This document shows positions 12,668-18,528 of a DNA stretch of 18,528 bases, one piece after another. Made by a program: the position numbers and the translations under genes. Below the pieces are notes generated by a model that was given only the letters and a program-made list of their open reading frames with translations, did not search any database and had not been told where the DNA came from. The DNA comes from Dehalococcoidia bacterium (lineage in GTDB: Bacteria; Chloroflexota; Dehalococcoidia; GIF9; AB-539-J10). The DNA is taken from positions 1-18,528 of the forward strand of contig JAGMBH010000048.1 in assembly GCA_023129815.1 (NCBI GenBank), in the 5' to 3' direction. Every line of letters starts with the position of its first letter. Positions within the stretch are counted from its first letter, which is position 1.

Positions 12668-13915
12668 ATGAGCCAGAAAACATCTGGTGTTGAAATCGGT
12701 TACATCAGAACACAGGCTATAGCGTACTTCGCCTTTGCTCTTCTATTCATGCGAGCACTTGCTATAAACATTAATTCGACAAAGCCATTTGTCAGTCTCG
12801 ATAGGTCAGGATTAATACCTCTGCCAGACTTTCATTTTCCTAACTGGTTCCCATTGATCCTAGCTTTGATTTGTCTCGGCATTTCTATATATTTTGTATT
12901 AACAATCTTTCGTATGCGTTGGATGTCTAGAGCTTTGCGTGTCGCAGATTGGCTGTCAATTCCGTTCTATATTGCAGTATTGGCTAGCTTTATTGTGACC
13001 TGGCTGAGTGGATTAAACCCTCTAGCTAGTCTCCCTCCTCCTATGTTCCATATATTCTATTGGGCTGGTTGGTTGATGTTTCTAGCTCTAATGATTCATC
13101 CGTTAATTTCTACTCGTCGTAGACGTACAACTATTCGCATAGGAAACCTGGTTGGGTGGACAAGGAACAAGTTTAAATTGATTCAGTGGTGGCTGACCAT
13201 ACATCGGAAAGCTCGGCTAACAATGTTAGCTTTGTTAATAGCCCTGGTTATTATAGCTACATTGTGGCTCTCGTGGGACGTGGTTACAAAGAACTATCAA
13301 GCGCTGACTTTTATTGCGACATGTTTAACTGGGGTAGCATTAGCTGTTTTTGCTTGGCTCACCTACAACCTATCGAACAGAATGGTGGAGTATCAACATG
13401 CCCCTATCCTACAGCTCTATTCAGTATCGGAGCCCGAAGCGGGGCAGATGACAGTAGGAGCAACACAGTTTGAGGGTCTGATGTGGAATATTTGCGTCCT
13501 CAATGTTGGGGATGTCCCTGTTTGGTTAGACCACATAAATATTGAGATATCGCCAGCTTTTAGTAGGCCGGAGTGGACCTCGGTCGGGTCTTTCTGCATC
13601 TGTGCAGTGAAGAATGACCATGAAATTGATGTAAAGAAACCCTTTGTAATTAATGCGCACGGTGATATTTCCATAGTCATTATGATGTATGATCAAAAAG
13701 TCAAAGAGCATCTACAGCGCATTTTCGGGGCGAAAGATAAATTCATAATGCAAATGCTGGCTTATCAGCGAAGACGGTTGGGCAGACACGAGAAATCCGG
13801 TTATGTTGAACTGATAAGCCAACCGTTTGAATTGCCAAATAGACTCGAACGAAATCTTTTAAACACTATCGCTATCTCTTTAGATAAGGAACCTCCAACA
13901 TTCCACCAGCCATAA
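12668..13915 (+). CDS. Multi-spanning membrane protein with soluble C-terminal domain
   Basis: Unrecognised family. From the ATG at 12668 the protein has 415 residues; the open frame reaches up to a TTG at 12647. The N-terminal half has about six hydrophobic segments: IAYFAFALLFMRALAI, WFPLILALICLGISIYFVL, ADWLSIPFYIAVLASFIV, MFHIFYWAGWLMFLALMI, LTMLALLIALVIIATLWLSW and ALTFIATCLTGVALAVFAWL. Basic cytoplasmic loops (RMRWMSR, RRRRTT) lie between them. The last ~170 residues are soluble and probably beta-rich (ICVLNVGDVPVWLDHINIEI). The layout, membrane anchor plus a soluble domain that opens with NRMVEYQHAPILQLYSV, resembles unnamed membrane proteins seen beside accessory genes. It is the only + strand gene in the 10.8-17.6 kb stretch. 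Function is unknown. Confidence 0.8.
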   Translation: MSQKTSGVEIGYIRTQAIAYFAFALLFMRALAININSTKPFVSLDRSGLIPLPDFHFPNWFPLILALICLGISIYFVLTIFRMRWMSRALRVADWLSIPFYIAVLASFIVTWLSGLNPLASLPPPMFHIFYWAGWLMFLALMIHPLISTRRRRTTIRIGNLVGWTRNKFKLIQWWLTIHRKARLTMLALLIALVIIATLWLSWDVVTKNYQALTFIATCLTGVALAVFAWLTYNLSNRMVEYQHAPILQLYSVSEPEAGQMTVGATQFEGLMWNICVLNVGDVPVWLDHINIEISPAFSRPEWTSVGSFCICAVKNDHEIDVKKPFVINAHGDISIVIMMYDQKVKEHLQRIFGAKDKFIMQMLAYQRRRLGRHEKSGYVELISQPFELPNRLERNLLNTIAISLDKEPPTFHQP

Positions 13916-14040
13916 CCAACTTAATTAGATTCGAACAACTCCAGTACCGGCCACGTACTAGAGTCCATGAACCCAGCACTTTCAACTGATATTCCATCCA
14001 ACAATCCGCGTTTTTGTGCAATACCTGAATTTTTCTAGAA

Positions 14041-14751
14041 TTACCCTAGCGATGCCCATCGTAAAAGGGTTTCCGATGAGGGGAGTTTAATTTTTCTTGT
14101 TTCGGTAACCCAGACGTACTCATTAATAAGCTCTAATACCGTTGAATCTGGTCTTCCAATCTTCTTAGGAAGATCGTCAATCTGAAAGCCCTTGCTCCTG
14201 CATAGAGTGTCGATGTGGAGTGTCAGATGTCTGATCGTATTCAGGTACCCGGCATATGATTGTGGACTACCATCACAGCCGAAGCTTTTCCGCATCGCCT
14301 TATCCCAGGGCATCATCGCTTTCGGCATCATGACAAAAAGAATCTTGGAGGCTGCTGTCGCGCCGATATGAACCTCTGACTCATTGCCATAGCGAGAACG
14401 CCGCGCCCCTATCCTGTCCTTAAGGGAACCGTAAGCATTAGCGGCAGTCTCAATTTCTTGATCTTCAAGTTGCCAAAGAGACATCTTATCGCTAAACAAA
14501 GTAGCACAGTTCGTTTGGTACCAATCCAAAATACTTTGGAACGCAACCTGATATTGGTCCTTCGAAAGGTGTCTGCACCCCCAGTCGTTTAACCAGTTCA
14601 TCAGGGCATCGCAATGTTCTTGAATGGTGAGGTCTATTCTACCGCCGGTAGCAGATCTGAAATTCGCGAGCGAAGTATTATAAGGAGTGAGAGAGTTGAA
14701 CAACAAACCCGCTACTGCTAGCTTACCGAGTGTAACGTCTTTAATATTCAT
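14041..14751 (-). CDS. Conserved-looking hypothetical protein with KILF..P..MPWD motif
   Basis: This 236-residue soluble, mainly helical protein belongs to no family I can name. The distinctive block is ASKILFVMMPKAMMPWDKAM followed by RKSFG and SYAGYLNTIRHL. Unnamed helical proteins in accessory regions often show a pattern of hydrophobic K-x-L-x6-P-x4-PWD. The N-terminus (TLGKLAVAGLLFNSL) is amphipathic and not a signal peptide. The start is well supported by GGAGG nine bases before the ATG, and a good promoter-like pair lies about 50 bases further up. The gene can therefore be expressed on its own, although it lies downstream of, and in the same direction as, the helicase/CBS-HEPN pair with a 183-base gap. 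It may be an accessory member of that cassette. It converges with the membrane-protein gene that ends at 13915. Confidence 0.72.
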   Translation of the reverse strand: MNIKDVTLGKLAVAGLLFNSLTPYNTSLANFRSATGGRIDLTIQEHCDALMNWLNDWGCRHLSKDQYQVAFQSILDWYQTNCATLFSDKMSLWQLEDQEIETAANAYGSLKDRIGARRSRYGNESEVHIGATAASKILFVMMPKAMMPWDKAMRKSFGCDGSPQSYAGYLNTIRHLTLHIDTLCRSKGFQIDDLPKKIGRPDSTVLELINEYVWVTETRKIKLPSSETLLRWASLG

Positions 14752-14802
14752 TGGTGAGAACCTCCAGAATTAAAATGCCTCACTTGATGCATAATTATGT
14801 TC

Positions 14803-14831
14803 AGAATACACTGGAAGTTCTTTTCGGTCAA
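14803..14831 (-). promoter_or_regulatory. Candidate promoter for the 236-residue protein
   Basis: On the minus strand TTGACC (14826-14831) and TATTCT (14803-14808) are separated by 17 bases. The -10 box lies about 50 bases before the ATG at 14751. The -35 box matches 5 of 6 and the -10 box 4 of 6. Confidence 0.45.
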
Positions 14832-14934
14832 AATTGGTCTTGGCTTGGCGGTTGCACGATTGTCAGAATTGTTATTTAATGCCTCGCTAGAATGTGTTTC
14901 CGGCCGGGCCTGCTAGTCCAACCACAGGGTCCTT

Positions 14935-16368
14935 TTACCCTGACAGTCGTAATTTCTTGAGAACCTGTTCTTCCCATGTAGAGGCGCCAGTCCTGTCCAC
15001 CAGAGTTGTCATCTTGAATGACCTCTTACGGGCAATCCTAAGAAATCGTCCCCACCGTTGCTCAAGCACAGCCGGTCTCATCGGCAGATCATAGTTAACG
15101 CACTCGTCAACATAGTCTAAAGCCACTCCCTCGGCAGCAGAATCAGTAAGAATGAGTATGCCACCATCCTGTTGGAAGGCAGCTAGCCTATTCCTGCGTT
15201 CATCTGCGTCAAGACCACCTGTCACACACTGTACGCGCCGCTCCGCGACCATTTGGATATTCGAATGGAGATATTCCGCAGTGGTCGCAAATGAAGTCCA
15301 AATACAGAGGCAGGCTCCGTCCTTAATACGGTCGTTTAAATAGACAAGCAACGTGTCAAGCTTTGAATCCTCACACAACTCCTCGATTCCGTCCAACAAT
15401 GACTCAAGTTTGCTGTATGCAGTCAAGAACTCTTGTATCGGGATGCCCATAGAGTCAGGCGAATCGCTCACCAGTTCTGGCTCCTCTACAAACGCGCTGA
15501 GTTCGGAGTAAATTCTCTCCAAATCCTCATTTGTCCAGTGCATATTGTGTGCTATTTTGTTTCTCAAGAATCGCCAAGACTCGCTAAGATGGCGCAGCAT
15601 CCTGCCTGCCGAGTATACACTGGAGAAGGCGGATTGGAGAATGAGACTTCTGAACGAACTGGTAAAGGCCGAAGCAAACTGTTCCAGCTCAACAAGCAGT
15701 GCACGCTCCCGGTCAGTCCTAGTATAGTAGATTGGGACAAGTACTTTCTTGAAAGGAATGTAAATAGGTCGTCCGTTCCAATCCACGACGTCTTGAAGGT
15801 CGACCTTTGTAACCACCGCACGGAAAGGAGATGGCGATATACTCAGCAGCAACACACGACGTGCGGCTTTGGACTTCGTGAGTGCGTTATACAACACCCT
15901 GCGTTTTCCTCTTAGGAGATGACCTTCGTCAAGTATTACCAAATCCCAAGATATCGCACAAATGCTCGCACAGATATCGTCACGCTTGGCCAAGTCAATG
16001 CTCATTAGAATTAGAGCCGGGGTAGGCCATGGGCTTTCACCTTCATGGGCAAGTGACTCCATTTGTAGGTATGTCTTTCGATCTACTACTGTGGGCGTTG
16101 CTAGCTCGGATGACAGTCGTGATGACAGCGCCGATTGCCAAACGTTAAGGACTTGAGCAGGAGCAAGCACTAGGCTCCGCTTATTTGATCCTCTCTCCAT
16201 TTGATAAGCAATAAGAGCTGCTGCCAAGTTCGTCTTGCCAGTGCCGGTAGGTGAAACTAGTTCCTGGTATGGCTTCTCCTCGCTTTCAAGAAAATCCACA
16301 GCGAATTGCGCCTGGAATGGTAGAAGTCCTCGATTACGGAAGTATTGAATCCCCAGCTTTTTACTCAT
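14935..16368 (-). CDS. SF2 / SNF2-like DNA or RNA helicase
   Basis: This superfamily 2 helicase has 477 residues from the ATG at 16368; the frame extends 9 residues further to a TTG. Q-motif-like LLPFQAQFAVDFL comes first. Walker A is SPTGTGKT (about residues 39-46), Walker B is ILDEGH (DEGH at about 147-150), and the motif III region reads LLLSISPSPFRA. The second RecA domain includes LCIWTSFATTAEYL, ILILTDSAAEGVALDYVDEC and motif VI EQRWGRFLRIARKR. The DEGH box and the long helical segment between the RecA domains fit SNF2/RapA-like enzymes. The 477-residue length is short, with no nuclease or methylase domain attached. The inserted helical region contains FLRNKIAHN, which resembles an Rx4H motif but may be chance. 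Its start overlaps the CBS gene stop by 8 bases, so the two are translationally coupled. ATPase activity is expected from the motifs; substrate is unknown. Confidence 0.88.
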   Translation of the reverse strand: MSKKLGIQYFRNRGLLPFQAQFAVDFLESEEKPYQELVSPTGTGKTNLAAALIAYQMERGSNKRSLVLAPAQVLNVWQSALSSRLSSELATPTVVDRKTYLQMESLAHEGESPWPTPALILMSIDLAKRDDICASICAISWDLVILDEGHLLRGKRRVLYNALTKSKAARRVLLLSISPSPFRAVVTKVDLQDVVDWNGRPIYIPFKKVLVPIYYTRTDRERALLVELEQFASAFTSSFRSLILQSAFSSVYSAGRMLRHLSESWRFLRNKIAHNMHWTNEDLERIYSELSAFVEEPELVSDSPDSMGIPIQEFLTAYSKLESLLDGIEELCEDSKLDTLLVYLNDRIKDGACLCIWTSFATTAEYLHSNIQMVAERRVQCVTGGLDADERRNRLAAFQQDGGILILTDSAAEGVALDYVDECVNYDLPMRPAVLEQRWGRFLRIARKRSFKMTTLVDRTGASTWEEQVLKKLRLSG

Positions 16369-17173
16369 CTTGTACAATCTTTCTGCCCGCTTCAAGTTTT
16401 ATGATTCTTTTCAGCATCCAGTCGCGAACCTCCCTGAGAATATCATATTCCTCTTCAGTCAGTTCATGCCTAAAATGCAGCACGTCGTTGCGCAAACTTG
16501 GTAGCCGTCCGAGCTTCGTTTGCGCTACAGAATATGCGCCGCCAAAGTTGGCTGCAAACTTAGGCCAGTACCCCTTAAATGTAAGAATTGAGACGTAATC
16601 TTGAAAGGACATTTCCTCCAGACTACTTGGTACGCGCAGTGATTTCTCTTCATGATATCTCCTTATACATTTGTCGATGCACTCGATAAGTTCTCTGGAA
16701 TCGACTGAAGCACGTATCAACTCCCGAATGGCCAGCTCGATCTCACGAAGCATGACGTACGGACTCGCTACCCGGTAGAAGTAGCGCAATGCATCTACCG
16801 TTGTTACTATGCCTTGAAGTTTGCTCTCGCTACCTACCAGCACAGCATCCTTTAGATCAAATTCATCGAGCAGGCCTTCCAGTTCGTCAAAAATCTGTGC
16901 GAATCTCAGGCTTTCGGCAAACGCCTCTACCGGCAATGCAGCAGGGTTCTCTTTGCTACCGATTTGCAGGACGCCCTGTGCAAATGAACGATAGGAAAAA
17001 ACACCAAGCACTTCATTTTTAGCTACAATAGGAACTTGACTCACGTTTTTTTCCTTCATGATTTGTAACGCATCACGTGCACACATATCGGGCGGTACTG
17101 TCAGCAACCGCTGTTCATCAGGTATGATTTGGCCTACTCGGTGGAACAGGTCTTTTAAGGACCTTTCCCTCAT
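16361..17173 (-). CDS. CBS-domain pair fused to HEPN-like C-terminal domain
   Basis: The first ~135 residues of this 270-residue protein form a CBS-domain pair (Bateman module). Repeat one covers MCARDALQIMKEKNVSQVPI and VLGVFSYRSFAQGVL. Repeat two covers KDAVLVGSESKLQGIVTTVD and ALRYFYRVASPY. Such modules bind adenine nucleotides, SAM or related ligands. The rest is helical and holds LPSLRNDVLHFRHEL with R228 and H233, an Rx4H motif of the HEPN type, followed by a long helix (EEEYDILREVRDWMLKRII). The start is set by AGGAG seven bases before the ATG at 17173. A longer frame from a TTG at 17251 would read out of frame into the restriction-enzyme relic and is rejected. It overlaps the helicase gene by 8 bases. 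A ligand-gated RNase paired with a helicase is an attractive but unproved reading. Confidence 0.82.
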   Translation of the reverse strand: MRERSLKDLFHRVGQIIPDEQRLLTVPPDMCARDALQIMKEKNVSQVPIVAKNEVLGVFSYRSFAQGVLQIGSKENPAALPVEAFAESLRFAQIFDELEGLLDEFDLKDAVLVGSESKLQGIVTTVDALRYFYRVASPYVMLREIELAIRELIRASVDSRELIECIDKCIRRYHEEKSLRVPSSLEEMSFQDYVSILTFKGYWPKFAANFGGAYSVAQTKLGRLPSLRNDVLHFRHELTEEEYDILREVRDWMLKRIIKLEAGRKIVQDE

Positions 17174-17180
17174 AGCTTTT

Positions 17181-17185
17181 CTCCT
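17181..17185 (-). promoter_or_regulatory. Ribosome binding site that fixes the CBS-HEPN start
   Basis: AGGAG on the minus strand, seven bases from the ATG at 17173. It selects this start over the upstream TTG at 17251. Confidence 0.7.
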
Positions 17186-17231
17186 GCGCTTGATGCAGCG
17201 GTCAAAGCCGGGTTCAAGCTCTCGATGGAGC

Positions 17232-17644
17232 CTAGCCCCGCCCTTCCACAATCTCTATCTCTTCTTTGGTTAGCCATAGAGCCTGTACACTAGTTGGTCG
17301 ATGAGTTTGTCCGTCAACTCGATACGCTCTACGAGAGGCGTCAGCTTGGCTACGGAAGTACTAGACTCAGCCTTCATGGCTTCTATTGGCTCCCGGCGGG
17401 TAACATCGATACGTTTGGCTGACTGGATTACTCTCTTATTTTGCTCCAGGGCACCAACTAGGCTTTGCCAGCCCACCTCGGCTTTCCAATATTCCCTGAC
17501 CTTGGTCTTGCTCTTTAAGTCGTCAATGTTCACCCCCAGGTAGCCTTCTAGCCAAGTGCGGAACCCCTTTGTCTCTGCTTGTTTTTCCTTATGCAGCCGC
17601 TCCATGCGCTTATAGGTTACCACCTCAGAAAGAATTCTCGCGCT
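17232..17644 (-). pseudogene. C-terminal relic of a type IIG (Eco57I-like) restriction-modification enzyme, frameshifted
   Basis: The stop-free frame (from just after a TAG at 17645-17647) encodes only the tail of an Eco57I/type IIG-like N6-adenine methylase-restriction protein: ARILSEVVTYKRMERLHKEK, WLEGYLGVNIDDLKSKTKVR, then RIELTDKLIDQLVYRLYG. Intact family members continue LYGLT.EEI.IVEG. Here the frame ends at a TAA right after LYG, and the expected tail TKEEIEIVEG reads on in the next frame to a TAG at 17232-17234. A single missing T in the Leu codon explains this. Specificity and catalytic domains (NPPF/NPPY motifs) are absent. It is a truncated and frameshifted relic, consistent with a decaying defence gene. 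A 117-residue open frame from a GTG at 17623 exists but is unlikely to make a useful protein. Confidence 0.75.
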
Positions 17645-17647
17645 CTA

Positions 17648-17921
17648 AGCCGCTATATTATAGGCGAATTTATGATACACCGTGGGAAGTGGCTAATCAA
17701 CACTGGATTATAATAAACTAAGGGTGCGCGCCCATGGCGCGTCCTGGGGGGGAGACCGGTATTTGGCTGACACAAACATAGGCAAAACATAGCCCTGCAC
17801 ATAACGTCATTTAGTGCAGTAACCTAGGTTCTGGTTTTCCGATTCCACTTATTGTAGTAGTCTACTCCTTAGACAGCAAAACAATGCTCACCCAACAAGA
17901 AACATTGGGCTGCAGTGTGAA
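17648..17921. other. Intergenic region without a recognisable gene
   Basis: No supported coding frame or RNA gene was seen. The stretch contains GC-rich runs (TGCGCGCCCATGGCGCG near 17724-17740 and GGGGGGG near 17745) and separates the minus-strand relic from the + strand gene at 17969. It may hold divergent promoters. Confidence 0.4.
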
Positions 17922-17949
17922 TTGTATCACGCGAGTTCAGCGTGATAAT
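17922..17949 (+). promoter_or_regulatory. Promoter with overlapping operator-like dyad
   Basis: A perfect 8-base inverted repeat, TATCACGC (17925-17932) and GCGTGATA (17940-17947) around a 7-base centre, lies 21 bases upstream of the ATG at 17969. A -10-like GATAAT (17944-17949, 5 of 6) overlaps its right arm, and a weak -35-like TTGTAT lies at 17922-17927 with a 16-base spacer. The overlap would let a dimeric repressor block transcription. The dyad is seen directly; the regulator is unknown. Confidence 0.5.
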
Positions 17950-17968
17950 ATGCTGACAGGGTAGATGA

Positions 17969-18528
17969 ATGGACACAGCTCAACAAATAATCGGTTTTGC
18001 CAGCCGGCTATTTGATGTCGTTGGTTGCAGTCGTAGGCTATCCAGCATTGATAGACTATTGATTCTTGGCCTCGAGTCAACGCCGGAACGTAACCTTGAC
18101 GAATTCGGCCGTCTGGGAGGGCTTTCTCAGATGTATGGTTTTAAGAAGCACGTTAGCCCCAGGCTGGAGTCAATGCTGAATTTCATTCGTGGTAAGGGGT
18201 TTTGCGCCGAAGCGGTTGGACGATACGGCTATCCTCGCGATGGAATGCTCAACCTAAAGGAAGAAGCAATACGAGCTGGCTTGGGTAAGCGGGGCAAGAA
18301 CACGCTGGTATTGCATCCTAAATATGGCCCTAGGCTTCGTTTTGCGGCAATCAGAACAGATGCACCACTAGAGCCGACTGTGGGCTCGGTTCTGGCGGAG
18401 GAAGGCAGCCCATTTTGTAGCGGCTGCTCGATATGTATTGATGCCTGCCTGGTCAAAGCCATTGAACCGTATCGTATGCCAGATACGTCACTTTGTCTCT
18501 CAAACATTTCTATGATGGCCGAGGAGCA
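17969..18528 (+). CDS. QueG-like / reductive-dehalogenase-like 4Fe-4S protein (3' end outside window)
   Basis: The frame is open from the ATG at 17969 to the right edge (186 codons), so the gene is partial. After an N-terminal helical region (IIGFASRLFDVVGCSRRLSS) comes KEEAIRAGLGKRGKNTLVLH, the AGLG..GKNTLLIHP-type block of epoxyqueuosine reductase QueG and its relatives. LRFAAIRTDAPL and a cluster motif CSGCSICIDAC (with Leu where Pro is usual) follow, then a further Cys (SLCLSNISMM) in the position of the QueG CISYLTIE segment. These proteins share the corrinoid/iron-sulfur reductase fold with reductive dehalogenases. No corrinoid-binding evidence is visible in this part. The ribosome site (AGGG about 8 bases up) is weak. 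An operator-like dyad precedes it. Whether it is QueG itself or an orphan redox paralogue cannot be decided from half the gene; the altered motif favours a paralogue. Confidence 0.75.
   Translation, partial: MDTAQQIIGFASRLFDVVGCSRRLSSIDRLLILGLESTPERNLDEFGRLGGLSQMYGFKKHVSPRLESMLNFIRGKGFCAEAVGRYGYPRDGMLNLKEEAIRAGLGKRGKNTLVLHPKYGPRLRFAAIRTDAPLEPTVGSVLAEEGSPFCSGCSICIDACLVKAIEPYRMPDTSLCLSNISMMAEE

Noticed and set aside
15433..15915. Plus-strand 160-residue open frame opposite the helicase
   Set aside because: It overlaps helicase motifs on the other strand, has no ribosome site and shows no recognisable domain.
16369..16395. TTG extension of the helicase
   Set aside because: The TTG has no ribosome site and would lengthen the overlap with the CBS gene to 35 bases. 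The ATG at 16368 gives a usual 8-base coupling overlap.
17174..17251. Upstream TTG extension of the CBS-HEPN protein
   Set aside because: The added residues are translated from the restriction-enzyme relic in the wrong frame. The ATG at 17173 has a proper AGGAG site and begins at the conserved region.

Overview
The window looks like a chromosomal segment of a strictly anaerobic bacterium that carries a Wood-Ljungdahl-type one-carbon pathway. The evidence is a dense series of heterodisulfide-reductase-like (Hdr), MvhD, MetV/MetF and NADH-dehydrogenase-like iron-sulfur genes, plus miniature palindromic repeats between genes. The protein wording resembles anaerobic Chloroflexota (Dehalococcoidia-like lineages), but that placement is an impression from the sequence and has not been tested by a search.

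Region 1 (1-10440, all + strand) is a metabolic and electron-transfer block. It begins with the C-terminal half of an HdrA-like flavoprotein cut by the window edge. An MvhD-like protein with a changed cysteine motif, MetV and MetF (methylene-tetrahydrofolate reductase) follow. After a 300-base spacer with two palindromic repeats comes a second tight gene run: HdrC, a short HdrA N-terminal fragment, NuoE, NuoF, a 1089-residue NuoG-HdrA-HdrA fusion and a second, canonical MvhD, closed by a hairpin plus T-run. The most striking point is that the short HdrA fragment (3894-4319) stops just after its first CxxCxxCxxxCP cluster. The missing remainder of the same tandem HdrA appears about 3 kb later, fused behind the ferredoxin domain of NuoG. 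The simplest reading is that a NuoE-NuoF-NuoG cassette is nested inside a tandem hdrA gene. Together the genes could feed NADH electrons through FMN (NuoF) and FAD (HdrA) centres to MetFV and/or ferredoxin, possibly by flavin-based bifurcation. No HdrB is seen.

Region 2 (about 10441-17970) is accessory sequence with more orphan genes, longer gaps and mixed strands. It holds a protein with an RNEILH (HEPN-like, Rx4H) motif, a small two-helix membrane protein, a tRNA-Phe-like relic, a multi-spanning membrane protein with a soluble C-terminal domain and an unrecognised 236-residue protein. It also holds an overlapping pair encoding an SF2/SNF2-like helicase and a CBS-CBS protein with a C-terminal RNDVLH (HEPN-like) motif. 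Beside that pair lies the frameshifted C-terminal stub of a type IIG restriction-modification enzyme. This has the look of a defence island, and the CBS-HEPN plus helicase pair is the best candidate for an undescribed system.

Region 3 (17969-18528) is the start of a QueG-like/reductive-dehalogenase-like 4Fe-4S protein that runs off the right edge. It is preceded by an operator-like dyad that overlaps a candidate -10 element.
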